64,000 bases of DNA from Candidatus Acetothermia bacterium (lineage in GTDB: Bacteria; Bipolaricaulota; Bipolaricaulia; RBG-16-55-9): the NCBI GenBank assembly GCA_016201405.1, contig JACQCZ010000005.1, forward strand, positions 30,162 to 94,161, written 5' to 3'. The notes below the pieces were generated by a model. It saw nothing but the letters and a program-made list of their open reading frames with translations, was not told the DNA's origin and searched no databases. This document shows positions 9,369-17,659 of the stretch, piece by piece (within the stretch, counting starts at the first letter, position 1; each line of letters starts with the position of its first letter). Made by a program: the position numbers and the translations under genes.

Positions 9369-12300
9369 CTATAGTGCTACACAGTGTGTTGCGACTTGGT
9401 TACAAACGAACAGGTTCGATCTCACGAATGGGAGAAGCGTTCCATCGTTGGCGAGCAGCGAGAACTCGGTGAGCACATCACGCGGCTTCACCTGGATCTT
9501 GGTGGTGTCGATCAGCACATAGATCGGGACATTGCTCGGTCCCACTTCTCGTGTGCCATCCCCATCCACATCCAGCTCAATCGTGAACCAGACGGCCGTT
9601 GGTTTACTGACGCCTACGGTGTATAGGATCCGTCCATCTTTGACGGAGCCGGTCATCGTCGGAGTCTGGCTGCTGAATGTTGTCGTTGTCGCTGTGGCGT
9701 TCCCAGTCACTTCAGCTTTGAGCGATGTGAAGACAAAGGGGTTCGCACCGGTGATGTCCGTTCCGCGCAGCTTGATGCTGAAGGTGTGATTCGTGTTCCA
9801 GCTCGGGTCGCCCTGGACTGTGATTCTGATCTGGCTCGATGTGCTTCCTTCAATGAAGACCCCCGGTCCTGGTGGGGGTGGAGGTGGCGTCTGGCTCACT
9901 GTGACGGTTGTTGAAGTAGAATTTGAGCTTCCTAAGTTATCAAAGACGGTGAGTGTCACTGTGTACGTTCCAGCGCTGGCATAGCTGCTCTGGAAGAGGG
10001 AGCTGGTCGAGTCAATTGTCCCATTCCCATCAATGTCCCAGCGATAGCTTGTAATGCTTCCATCTGGGTCGCTGGAGGTCTGTCCATTGAATGTGACAGG
10101 CTGGCCGACTTGTGGTGTCGTTGTGCTGAGCACGATTCGCGCCACAGGGGGCTGATTTGCTGCAGCCTGCACAAAGAGAGTCTGTGTGCTGGAGCCAGTC
10201 GCTCCCTGATTGTCTGTGACTGTGAGAGTGATCGTATAGGTTCTGGATGTCGTGAATTGCACAGTCTGATGAGCGCCGTGCAATTGCAGCTGACTCGATC
10301 CCTGGAAGACCCAGAAGTAGTCTGTAATCGTTCCATCGGGGTCGAACGAGCTGCTGCCGTCAAAGCTGACGGATTGGTTGACAACAGGATTGGTCGGTGT
10401 GAAGGTGAATTGCGAGACTGGCGGCTGGTTCGCTGGACCCGAGGACGTCACTTGGAATGCGGCAAAGTCCAGCGCAAAGCTCGCACCAGGAATGGTGGCC
10501 TGGATGCGCTGTGTCAGGACGGCTTGGAACGTGGTCGGGTTGGTGTAGCTGCTGTTTTGCGTGCCGTTCAATCCAAAGCTGATCTGGCTCGATGTGACCA
10601 CGGCATGTATGTCATCCACGCCAAGGGGACCTGTCACTTGGAGGCTGGAGCCGATTAGTGTCGAGAGGTTGTAAGTTCCTGGTGACAGGAAGCCATTGCC
10701 TCCGCCCAGCGGATACAGATTGCTGACCAGTCCGTTCGGATTGACATCAAAGAGCTGCACATACCCGCTGCCTGTCAACGTAAATGTAATTTGAATTGTG
10801 TCACCCACATTGTAGGACGTGCGGTCTGTATTGACGTCAATGGCCAGCTGGCTTCCAGCTCGGACAGTTATTTGCGAGCTGTTGTTGCTCTCATTGGACT
10901 CCGTTACCTGGTTGAAGGGGTCAACGACGGCGGTCAGAGTCTCTTGGGATGTCGTCAGCTGTCTCTGGAAGGCGAGCTGCACGGATGTGCCAGCCGCAAG
11001 ACCATTCAGGTTCAGACGGCTGAGCCCTTGGCTGTCGCGCAGCTCGACGGAGAAGAAGCTTGCCGCGCCTGTTCCCTGGTTGGCGACTGTCACGGTGTAA
11101 TTGACAGTGCTTCCGATTTGCGGGTTCTGCGGTGAGAAGCTGATTCCTGTCACCAGCAGGTCAGGCAGAGATTGCGTCTGGCTCGTGATCGTCAATTGGA
11201 CGCTGTTGTTGTTCTCGTTTGATTCGCTCACTTGGTTGAATGCGTCAACCGTCAGGGTCTCAGTCTGGCTATTGGCAACCAGTTGGCGGGTGAAGCTGAC
11301 GGTGGTCGATGCTCCGGCAGCCAATGTACTGAAGCTCTGCACCAGGCTTCCAGACGAGTCCGAGAGCTGCACCGAGAATGACCCGGCCGATGCATTCCCT
11401 TGGTTGCTCACTTGGGCTGTGATAGTGACATTACTCCCAATTTGAGGATTGCTGGGCAAATAGGTCGGGTTGCTGATCGTAAGATCTGGGCGGCTCGTAA
11501 TGACACCGACTAAATTGAGCCTTCCTGAGCCAAATTGCGTTGAAGCTCCCATCGGAACAGCATCTGACCGCAGTTTGGTCTCCACTCCGCTAGCTCCCAG
11601 TGCCGGATTCTGTGAGAGAAGCAGAGCGGCAGCTCCGGCCACGTGGGGCGAAGCGGCTGATGTCCCTTGAAATGGGTTGAATTGAGCAGTCGAAACTGAG
11701 ACGTTATCCGGCCCGACGATATCGGGCTTGACCCGGCCATCGGTGGTCGGGCCTTGAGAGCTGTAGGCTTCAAGAGGTCCCGTCGTCCAGCTCAACTGAC
11801 TCACCGCACCCACTGTTATGGCGCTGGACGAATCTCCAGGAGTCACAATGCTCCCGGAAGGAATGGATGGCGTAATATCTTGGTTGAGGTTGAAGATCGA
11901 AAGCTCTTTTGGCGCGTTTACAGTGAGAGGCTTTACTCGAATCTGAAATGTTCCGCCCGAGGGCGCGGTGAAAAAGATGTTTTCAGTCGGAGGCTGCGTG
12001 CCGCTCTGCAACCTTTCGGACGAAGCCAAAATTGCGCCACTCGTCGTCGTCACAAATAGATCATAATCTTGCGAAGTCACTGGCCAGTCTCTCCATGTCA
12101 AATAGACGCTGATGGCCTGGCCTGCCTGCGCTGAAAAATTGATGCCATCTTGACCTGAGAACTCAACCCAGCCGTTGCCATTGCCGTCCAAGGCGACGCC
12201 CTTCCAGTGGCGCTGGGCGTAGTTGCCTGCGGCGCTCACCCAGAGGATTCCCGCTGCGCGTGCGCGCTGGACGGAAGCATCGATTGGGCCAGTCCCGTCA

Positions 12301-13133
12301 TAATAGTTCGTATTGAACCAACCCACGGAGTGGTTGACGATCTGGACTCCCTGGCTGATGGCTTGGTCAACGGCATTTTCCAGGTCGACTTCGTCCGCCA
12401 CTTTCATCAGATAGATCTGGGCATCGGGAGCCATGTCATGCACGATTTCGGTCACGGCCGTGCCGTGTGAAGTCGTGCTCTGAAGCCCGGTGCCCGAGAA
12501 ATCAAACGTAATAGCGTTAGAGGGAATCTCGCCTGCTGCTTGTGCTGACGAGAGGCCAATAAATCCTAGGTCAATCACAGCCACTTTGATGCCTTGGCCG
12601 CGAAAGCCGCTGTTCTGGAATGATGCTGCACCCGTGATATTGACCCCTTCGCTCACCGTGAGGGCTTGCGGAGCGAGGGGGGGCCGGATATAGGCGACCC
12701 CAGCGATACTGGCCAGTTGAATAAGAATGTTGAGCGGATTATTGCTGAGCGGGATCTGCAGCTCAATGAAGCTTCTCGACTGGTTGGTGATGGTGCCGCC
12801 AGAGACTGCGCTCACAGCAGTTATCAATCCAGAGGCCGGGCTTGAGGTTTGCAGGATGACTTTGACTGAGTTTCCTGAGACCTGGATCCCTGCGCGGCTG
12901 GCTGTCTGCTGCACGGACTGGCTGCTCACACCGCCGCCCTGTTGGGCCATCTGAAGCACCTGAGCCAGGACGCTGTCAATTTTGGGACTGACGTTCGATT
13001 TCGAAGATTGCTGCGTGGTCTGGGCCATTGTTGGTTGAGCTGTATCGGTGACCAGGCCCAGCACAAAGACAAAGCTAATCAGGATGACAAGCAGCTTTGC
13101 CTTTTGATGGATGTCAGTTGTATTTACATTCAT
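9369..13133 (-). CDS. Secreted S8 subtilisin-like protease with CARDB x2, DUF4384-like, PKD x2 and C-terminal beta domain
   Basis: Signal peptide; VAVIDLGF (Asp), TSHGTAVTEIVHDMAPDA (His), FQGTSAASPHVAGAAALLL (Ser); two CARDB repeats; SYNVGDTIQITFTLTGSGYVQLFDVNPNG; two NQPPV...DPDG PKD repeats. Confidence 0.9.
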   Translation of the reverse strand: MNVNTTDIHQKAKLLVILISFVFVLGLVTDTAQPTMAQTTQQSSKSNVSPKIDSVLAQVLQMAQQGGGVSSQSVQQTASRAGIQVSGNSVKVILQTSSPASGLITAVSAVSGGTITNQSRSFIELQIPLSNNPLNILIQLASIAGVAYIRPPLAPQALTVSEGVNITGAASFQNSGFRGQGIKVAVIDLGFIGLSSAQAAGEIPSNAITFDFSGTGLQSTTSHGTAVTEIVHDMAPDAQIYLMKVADEVDLENAVDQAISQGVQIVNHSVGWFNTNYYDGTGPIDASVQRARAAGILWVSAAGNYAQRHWKGVALDGNGNGWVEFSGQDGINFSAQAGQAISVYLTWRDWPVTSQDYDLFVTTTSGAILASSERLQSGTQPPTENIFFTAPSGGTFQIRVKPLTVNAPKELSIFNLNQDITPSIPSGSIVTPGDSSSAITVGAVSQLSWTTGPLEAYSSQGPTTDGRVKPDIVGPDNVSVSTAQFNPFQGTSAASPHVAGAAALLLSQNPALGASGVETKLRSDAVPMGASTQFGSGRLNLVGVITSRPDLTISNPTYLPSNPQIGSNVTITAQVSNQGNASAGSFSVQLSDSSGSLVQSFSTLAAGASTTVSFTRQLVANSQTETLTVDAFNQVSESNENNNSVQLTITSQTQSLPDLLVTGISFSPQNPQIGSTVNYTVTVANQGTGAASFFSVELRDSQGLSRLNLNGLAAGTSVQLAFQRQLTTSQETLTAVVDPFNQVTESNESNNSSQITVRAGSQLAIDVNTDRTSYNVGDTIQITFTLTGSGYVQLFDVNPNGLVSNLYPLGGGNGFLSPGTYNLSTLIGSSLQVTGPLGVDDIHAVVTSSQISFGLNGTQNSSYTNPTTFQAVLTQRIQATIPGASFALDFAAFQVTSSGPANQPPVSQFTFTPTNPVVNQSVSFDGSSSFDPDGTITDYFWVFQGSSQLQLHGAHQTVQFTTSRTYTITLTVTDNQGATGSSTQTLFVQAAANQPPVARIVLSTTTPQVGQPVTFNGQTSSDPDGSITSYRWDIDGNGTIDSTSSLFQSSYASAGTYTVTLTVFDNLGSSNSTSTTVTVSQTPPPPPPGPGVFIEGSTSSQIRITVQGDPSWNTNHTFSIKLRGTDITGANPFVFTSLKAEVTGNATATTTTFSSQTPTMTGSVKDGRILYTVGVSKPTAVWFTIELDVDGDGTREVGPSNVPIYVLIDTTKIQVKPRDVLTEFSLLANDGTLLPFVRSNLFVCNQVATHCVAL

Positions 13134-13172
13134 ATGGCACTTCCTTTTTCGGCCATCGCGAAATCGCATCAT

Positions 13173-14006
13173 TTATGATCCTGGTGGCTGTGGGTTGTTG
13201 GGTAGCCGTACGAACTTCACGCCGGATTGGCTGGCCAGTTCTGCCAGACGATAGATCAGAGCCTGCACTCGCACAAAATTGTCCGAGCGGGACTCGATCA
13301 CGAGATCCAGGCTGTCGGGCAGTTGAGCGTCTGGAGCTGCGAGCTCGACTAGAACCCTGGCCCGAAGACCGGAGAGAGCGATTCCATTCAACTGCGCATA
13401 GTCATTCCAATCCGGGGCAGAGACCAGGCCGTACAAGACAGAGTCAATGTGAACTCCGTCGGGAGGCTGAATCTTGGCGGAGGTGATGAGTGGCTCCAGG
13501 GTCAGTGCTGTGATTGGCGTAGACAAGAAGCCAAAGGGCGCGAGGGCATCTTGAACCTTGCCAAGATCTTCAGCGCTCAGCTCTGTCTTGGGGAGCGCGG
13601 GAGAGATGATCAGCTCATATTGCAGCTGCACGGATGCGCTTTGAGGTCGCAAATGGACTTCCATGTCGCTCACTTGGATCTGAATCCAGAAGTGCTGTCC
13701 ATCTACATAGAGCCGTGGCATCTGGAAGAAGCTGCTCTCTTGAGCTGGGTTGCACTGCGTGCAGGGCTCTTTGCCCTTTACATATGTGATGTCTGTGCCG
13801 GTTTGAATGCGAATCCAGTAGTCAGAGTTTTGGGCCGTAGAGATCACTTGCAGCGGGTTGACAGCGGTCAGCGTCACGGTAGCGTGAAAGTGCCGTTGCG
13901 AATCTACGAGCGCGGCACTGGCTCCATTCGTGTCTGAGACAATGCCAACTGCGGGTGCTGCAAGCAAGAGCGTCAGCACCGCCCAGAGTGTGAACTGAGC
14001 TTTCAT
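13173..14006 (-). CDS. Secreted protein with C-terminal subtilase-propeptide-like segment
   Basis: Signal peptide MKAQFTLWAVLTLLLAAPAVG; C-terminus aligns by eye with the propeptide of the adjacent subtilase. Confidence 0.65.
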   Translation of the reverse strand: MKAQFTLWAVLTLLLAAPAVGIVSDTNGASAALVDSQRHFHATVTLTAVNPLQVISTAQNSDYWIRIQTGTDITYVKGKEPCTQCNPAQESSFFQMPRLYVDGQHFWIQIQVSDMEVHLRPQSASVQLQYELIISPALPKTELSAEDLGKVQDALAPFGFLSTPITALTLEPLITSAKIQPPDGVHIDSVLYGLVSAPDWNDYAQLNGIALSGLRARVLVELAAPDAQLPDSLDLVIESRSDNFVRVQALIYRLAELASQSGVKFVRLPNNPQPPGS

Positions 14007-14034
14007 AGTCTGCTCCTTTCGTGAGGGGGTAGGC

Positions 14035-14059
14035 GGGAGAGCCCGGAATGGGCTCTCCC
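14035..14059. other. Intergenic hairpin GGGAGAGCCC-ggaat-GGGCTCTCCC
   Basis: Perfect 10-bp inverted repeat between two codirectional minus-strand genes; no clear T-tract. Confidence 0.55.
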
Positions 14060-14083
14060 CTGTGGTCGTTTCCTTGAGAGTGA

Positions 14084-15463
14084 TTATAGGCCTTGGAAGT
14101 TGAAGCAGAGGCTGATGAACAGCCCAGGCTGATTGACCAGCACGAGACAGACCTGGATATTGAGGAATATGTCAATCTGTCCAGGAGTCGTAAAGCTGAG
14201 AATAAACGGGTCTGATGGCGGATGCTTCAGCTCTGTACCCAAGAAGATGAAATTTCTGCTGTGCTCCATGATGCCATTGGCATCCGAGTCGAGCTGGAGA
14301 TCGAACTTCACCTGGGTCGTCGTGCTGGATATTCCAATCGTGTATTCCACTTTGCCTGTGCCGACCAGACCGCTGAAATTCAGGATGTTCTGGTTGACTG
14401 GAACAGGCTGGATTCCCTGGGCTGCGGCATTTCCAGAGGCCGACTGGTTGACCGTGGTAAAGAAGCCGTTATTGGCTTCAAGATGAATCTGATAGGCTCT
14501 TGACACGAACCAGTCAGCCTGCCCTTGGATTGTGAGTTTGAAGTGGGTGCTATCCACACGAGTCACATAGTATCCGCCTTGCTGTGGGCTTGGGTTTCCA
14601 CCGAAGGACAGTACCGTGATCAATTGAGCAGTGGAGCTGGCTGCTCCATGATTATCTACAGCAGTCAGTGTCACTTGATAGGTTCCGGGAAGTGCATAGA
14701 TATGGAAGGTCGTTGCTCCGACAGCGGTCATGCCATCGCCAAAGTTCCAGATGTTCTGAGTGACAAAGTCACCGGCGTCTGGATCAAATGAGTTGGAGAT
14801 GAACTGAATGACCTGCCCGGCGAGTGCAAACTGCGGTGAGGCTGTGAACTGTGCAATTGGAGCTTGATTGAAGGTCGGGGGTGGTGGATTGGGATTTGAG
14901 GAGGTGACGACGAAGCTGGCGAAATCAGAGGCGATTCTGCCGACAGCGATGATTCCCTGGATGGCTGCCTGCACCTGTTGCGCAAATTGTGCTGGATTGG
15001 TGCATAGAGTTGGAAATGGGTTTCCAGGAGTTGGGTTTGCATTGAATAATGTCCTCAAATCCAGCGGGTCCAAGCTGGCGAAGGCCTGAACATATTCCGT
15101 CCCAAAGGGCGGCACGACTTGGAACCGATAAAGGTTTGGCCTGTCGGATAATGAGAATTGCCCTACGGGAACGAGCGAGTTGGGCGAAAAAGCGTTCGGG
15201 AATATGAGGGAGCAGTTGCCTGCGGCATCAATATCCACTACGTTCAGATAGACCTGCCCAACGCTGGGGGCCGTCGTGTTTATTTGGATGGTGATCTCTT
15301 CGCCGACTTGATAGGAGGCTTTTGCGAGGCTGACGTCCACTTGAATGTTGCTGTTGCTAGGGATGGGCACAATCCCCTGTGGCGCTTGCGCCAAACCCAG
15401 CTGTCCAAAGAGACTGATTATTGCCATTACGGCGATCATCACTGTAAATCTCTTAACGTTCAT
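14084..15463 (-). CDS. Secreted DUF4384-like/PKD protein, paralogous in modules to the subtilase C-terminal half
   Basis: Signal peptide; SYQVGEEITIQINTTAP, FNQAPIAQFTASP...SFDPDAGD PKD, C-terminal FKLTIQGQADW...KVEYTIGIS; start at 15463 with AAAGGAG RBS. Confidence 0.75.
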   Translation of the reverse strand: MNVKRFTVMIAVMAIISLFGQLGLAQAPQGIVPIPSNSNIQVDVSLAKASYQVGEEITIQINTTAPSVGQVYLNVVDIDAAGNCSLIFPNAFSPNSLVPVGQFSLSDRPNLYRFQVVPPFGTEYVQAFASLDPLDLRTLFNANPTPGNPFPTLCTNPAQFAQQVQAAIQGIIAVGRIASDFASFVVTSSNPNPPPPTFNQAPIAQFTASPQFALAGQVIQFISNSFDPDAGDFVTQNIWNFGDGMTAVGATTFHIYALPGTYQVTLTAVDNHGAASSTAQLITVLSFGGNPSPQQGGYYVTRVDSTHFKLTIQGQADWFVSRAYQIHLEANNGFFTTVNQSASGNAAAQGIQPVPVNQNILNFSGLVGTGKVEYTIGISSTTTQVKFDLQLDSDANGIMEHSRNFIFLGTELKHPPSDPFILSFTTPGQIDIFLNIQVCLVLVNQPGLFISLCFNFQGL

Positions 15464-15554
15464 TGCAGACTCCTTTCTCTTTTCTTGCGGCTGCATGGAA
15501 CTTTCTCTCACTGAAAATGTCTTTGTCCCGGTCATAGCTTTTGCGTCCCCTCTC

Positions 15555-16316
15555 TTATGTAGAGCACTTCCCTCGCCTCACGCATGCATTCAACGCGATG
15601 CCTGAGAGCTCGGCTCCGGTCACATTAGACTGAATGTCGTTTACCATCTGCTGGGTCAACGTGGTCCCAATAAGATTCTTGAGTCTTCCAATGACGAAAT
15701 CGTCAACAGCTTGAGCATTCCGCGCATCGCTATTGGGGTTGTTGCTGTTGGCAATGTAGTCTTCAAGAGCCTTTGAGATCTCTGTTATTGATGTATCCGA
15801 AAGTGCTTGCGAATATTTCTGGGTGCTTATTCCTTTGCTGTCCAAAAGCTTCTTGACCTCTTCCAGCGTCGCGGCGAGCGCCTGAACGTTCCCAACGATG
15901 ACATCAAAAGGAGCATGGAGCAGGACTCCCTCGGCGATATTGTCAATCAATAGCTGTACTGGAATTTTATTATTCAGAGTGTTTGTAAAAACAGTGCATA
16001 TCTGCTCTTTCTGGGTCTGAGTGGCCTGGCTGTTCTCAAGTTTCTTAAGCATGTCCAGCATATCTTCCGGATTGAGCCGGCTCTGCTGGAAAGCAGGCTG
16101 CGTGGCTCCGCTCAAGGCTGTCTTGACAGGGTCAGATACAGTCAGGCACTGGCTGATAAAGCTCTGCACATCGGAAGCCGTGGTCTTATCGCTTGGGGTC
16201 ACCGTGCAGGCCGCAGCCTGGTCCAGCACGAACGATGGGCCGGCTTGAGCCTGGAAGGCCACCAAACCCAGCACTCCCGTGATTAAGATTCCAATCGCTA
16301 ACCAATGTCGCATCAT
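15555..16316 (-). CDS. Secreted alpha-helical protein of unknown function
   Basis: Signal peptide MMRHWLAIGILITGVLGLVAFQAQA; helical composition; no family recognised. Confidence 0.6.
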   Translation of the reverse strand: MMRHWLAIGILITGVLGLVAFQAQAGPSFVLDQAAACTVTPSDKTTASDVQSFISQCLTVSDPVKTALSGATQPAFQQSRLNPEDMLDMLKKLENSQATQTQKEQICTVFTNTLNNKIPVQLLIDNIAEGVLLHAPFDVIVGNVQALAATLEEVKKLLDSKGISTQKYSQALSDTSITEISKALEDYIANSNNPNSDARNAQAVDDFVIGRLKNLIGTTLTQQMVNDIQSNVTGAELSGIALNACVRRGKCST

Positions 16317-16341
16317 GGATATGTACACCCCCTTTACAAAA

Positions 16342-16899
16342 TTACGAGACGAATATGACAGAATTGAGATGGTCATAACTCTTCACATACTCTTGAGCGC
16401 GCGGATCGACGACCATGCGCATTCCGTCCACAATAAACACGTATTCATGGCGTCCTGGTGCAAGGTCCAGCTTGGTGGACCACATGCCCCGGCTGTCACG
16501 GGTCAGTGAGACGGGATCCCACTTGGTGAAGTCGCCCGCGAGCTGCACTTCCTTGGCCTCTGGATAGGCCATCACAAACAACACGCCCTGACCCGATGTG
16601 TTAAAGGCGAGCGTGCCGGTATTTTGCACGACTACCCCAGAGAGAAATCCAATCAAAAAGATGGCTATTGCTGCTGCCAATGCCCATGCCGGGCGCATCG
16701 AGGGCAGTGTTGGAAGCGCCGGGAGCCTGAGCCAAGAGAAGATGCCCTTGCGTTGGGTGCGCTTTTGCAGATGCTCCAGCACATTCTTCTCAATGCGGTC
16801 TAGTCTCGCACCATCGATTTCAACGGCGCGAGAAATTCCATCCTTAATAAATTTTGCTACCTCTTCATCAAAAATCTCATCCCGCATCTCGTTACGCAT
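16342..16899 (-). CDS. Single-TM protein with C-terminal CBM48/AMPK-type glycogen-binding-like domain; candidate anti-sigma factor
   Basis: Start overlaps the sigma gene stop; TM AWALAAAIAIFLIGFLSGVVV; KEVQLAGDFTKWDPVSLTRDSRGMWSTKLDLAPGRHEYVFIVDG. Confidence 0.75.
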   Translation of the reverse strand: MRNEMRDEIFDEEVAKFIKDGISRAVEIDGARLDRIEKNVLEHLQKRTQRKGIFSWLRLPALPTLPSMRPAWALAAAIAIFLIGFLSGVVVQNTGTLAFNTSGQGVLFVMAYPEAKEVQLAGDFTKWDPVSLTRDSRGMWSTKLDLAPGRHEYVFIVDGMRMVVDPRAQEYVKSYDHLNSVIFVS

Positions 16900-17440
16900 T
16901 TCCTTTCACTCCTCTCTCAACCATCCAACTCTTGAGAGCCTCTTTTGCTCGATGAATTCTTGTCTTCACAGTTCCTTCTGGCAGATCCAATATTTGAGCT
17001 ATCTCCAGATAATCCAGTTCTCCGTAGAAGCGCAGCACCATGGGAGAGCGGTACTTCTCATCCAGTGCGGCCAGCGCATCCTGAACCAATTCATGCCGCT
17101 CATCCCGTGCAATTATCGCTTCCGGGTCTTCTGCGTGACCCTCGTACTGAACGGAGTCGTCCAGGCGGGTCTGGAACTTGTTGCGGCGGAGCATGTTCTT
17201 ACAGAGATTGGCCGTGATGGTGAAGATCCACGTCGAGAACTTTCTTTCCATGTCATAGCGGCGCAGGTTCTCGTACGCGCGGATAAATGCATCTTGGGCG
17301 GCATCTTCAGCATCAGCGGAGTTGCCGACGATGCCGAGCGCGATTCCGTAGACTGCACCTTTGTAGCGACGCACGATTTCACCCCATGCTTCGATATTGC
17401 CATCTAAGGCCTGTTGTATGAATCTTCCTTCCTCACCCAT
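16892..17440 (-). CDS. ECF RNA polymerase sigma factor (SigW-like)
   Basis: Region 2: DAEDAAQDAFIRAYENLRRYDMERKFSTWIFTITANLCKNMLRR; region 4: LDYLEIAQILDLPEGTVKTRIHRAKEALK. Confidence 0.93.
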   Translation of the reverse strand: MGEEGRFIQQALDGNIEAWGEIVRRYKGAVYGIALGIVGNSADAEDAAQDAFIRAYENLRRYDMERKFSTWIFTITANLCKNMLRRNKFQTRLDDSVQYEGHAEDPEAIIARDERHELVQDALAALDEKYRSPMVLRFYGELDYLEIAQILDLPEGTVKTRIHRAKEALKSWMVERGVKGNA

Positions 17441-17659
17441 GATCGTTTCCTTTCGTAGAACATCTACTCACCGACCTCGCTCAAAGTTTCACGCCTGGGT
17501 CTCCCGCTCCGATTGGAGTCTTTTGCACATGACGGGAGTCACCCGTCCCGTAGACAAAACGGGAGAGGGGGGTCAGACTTGAGTCCTTCGATGAGAGACC
17601 GGATATATTCTACGCTAGAGCTTGAAGCACGTCATGATTCTGATTGAGGAGGGTCCAAC

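Noticed and set aside
10100-11500. Repeats in the subtilase region considered as a DNA repeat array
   Set aside because: They are diverged protein-level CARDB and PKD domain repeats, not nucleotide repeats or a CRISPR.
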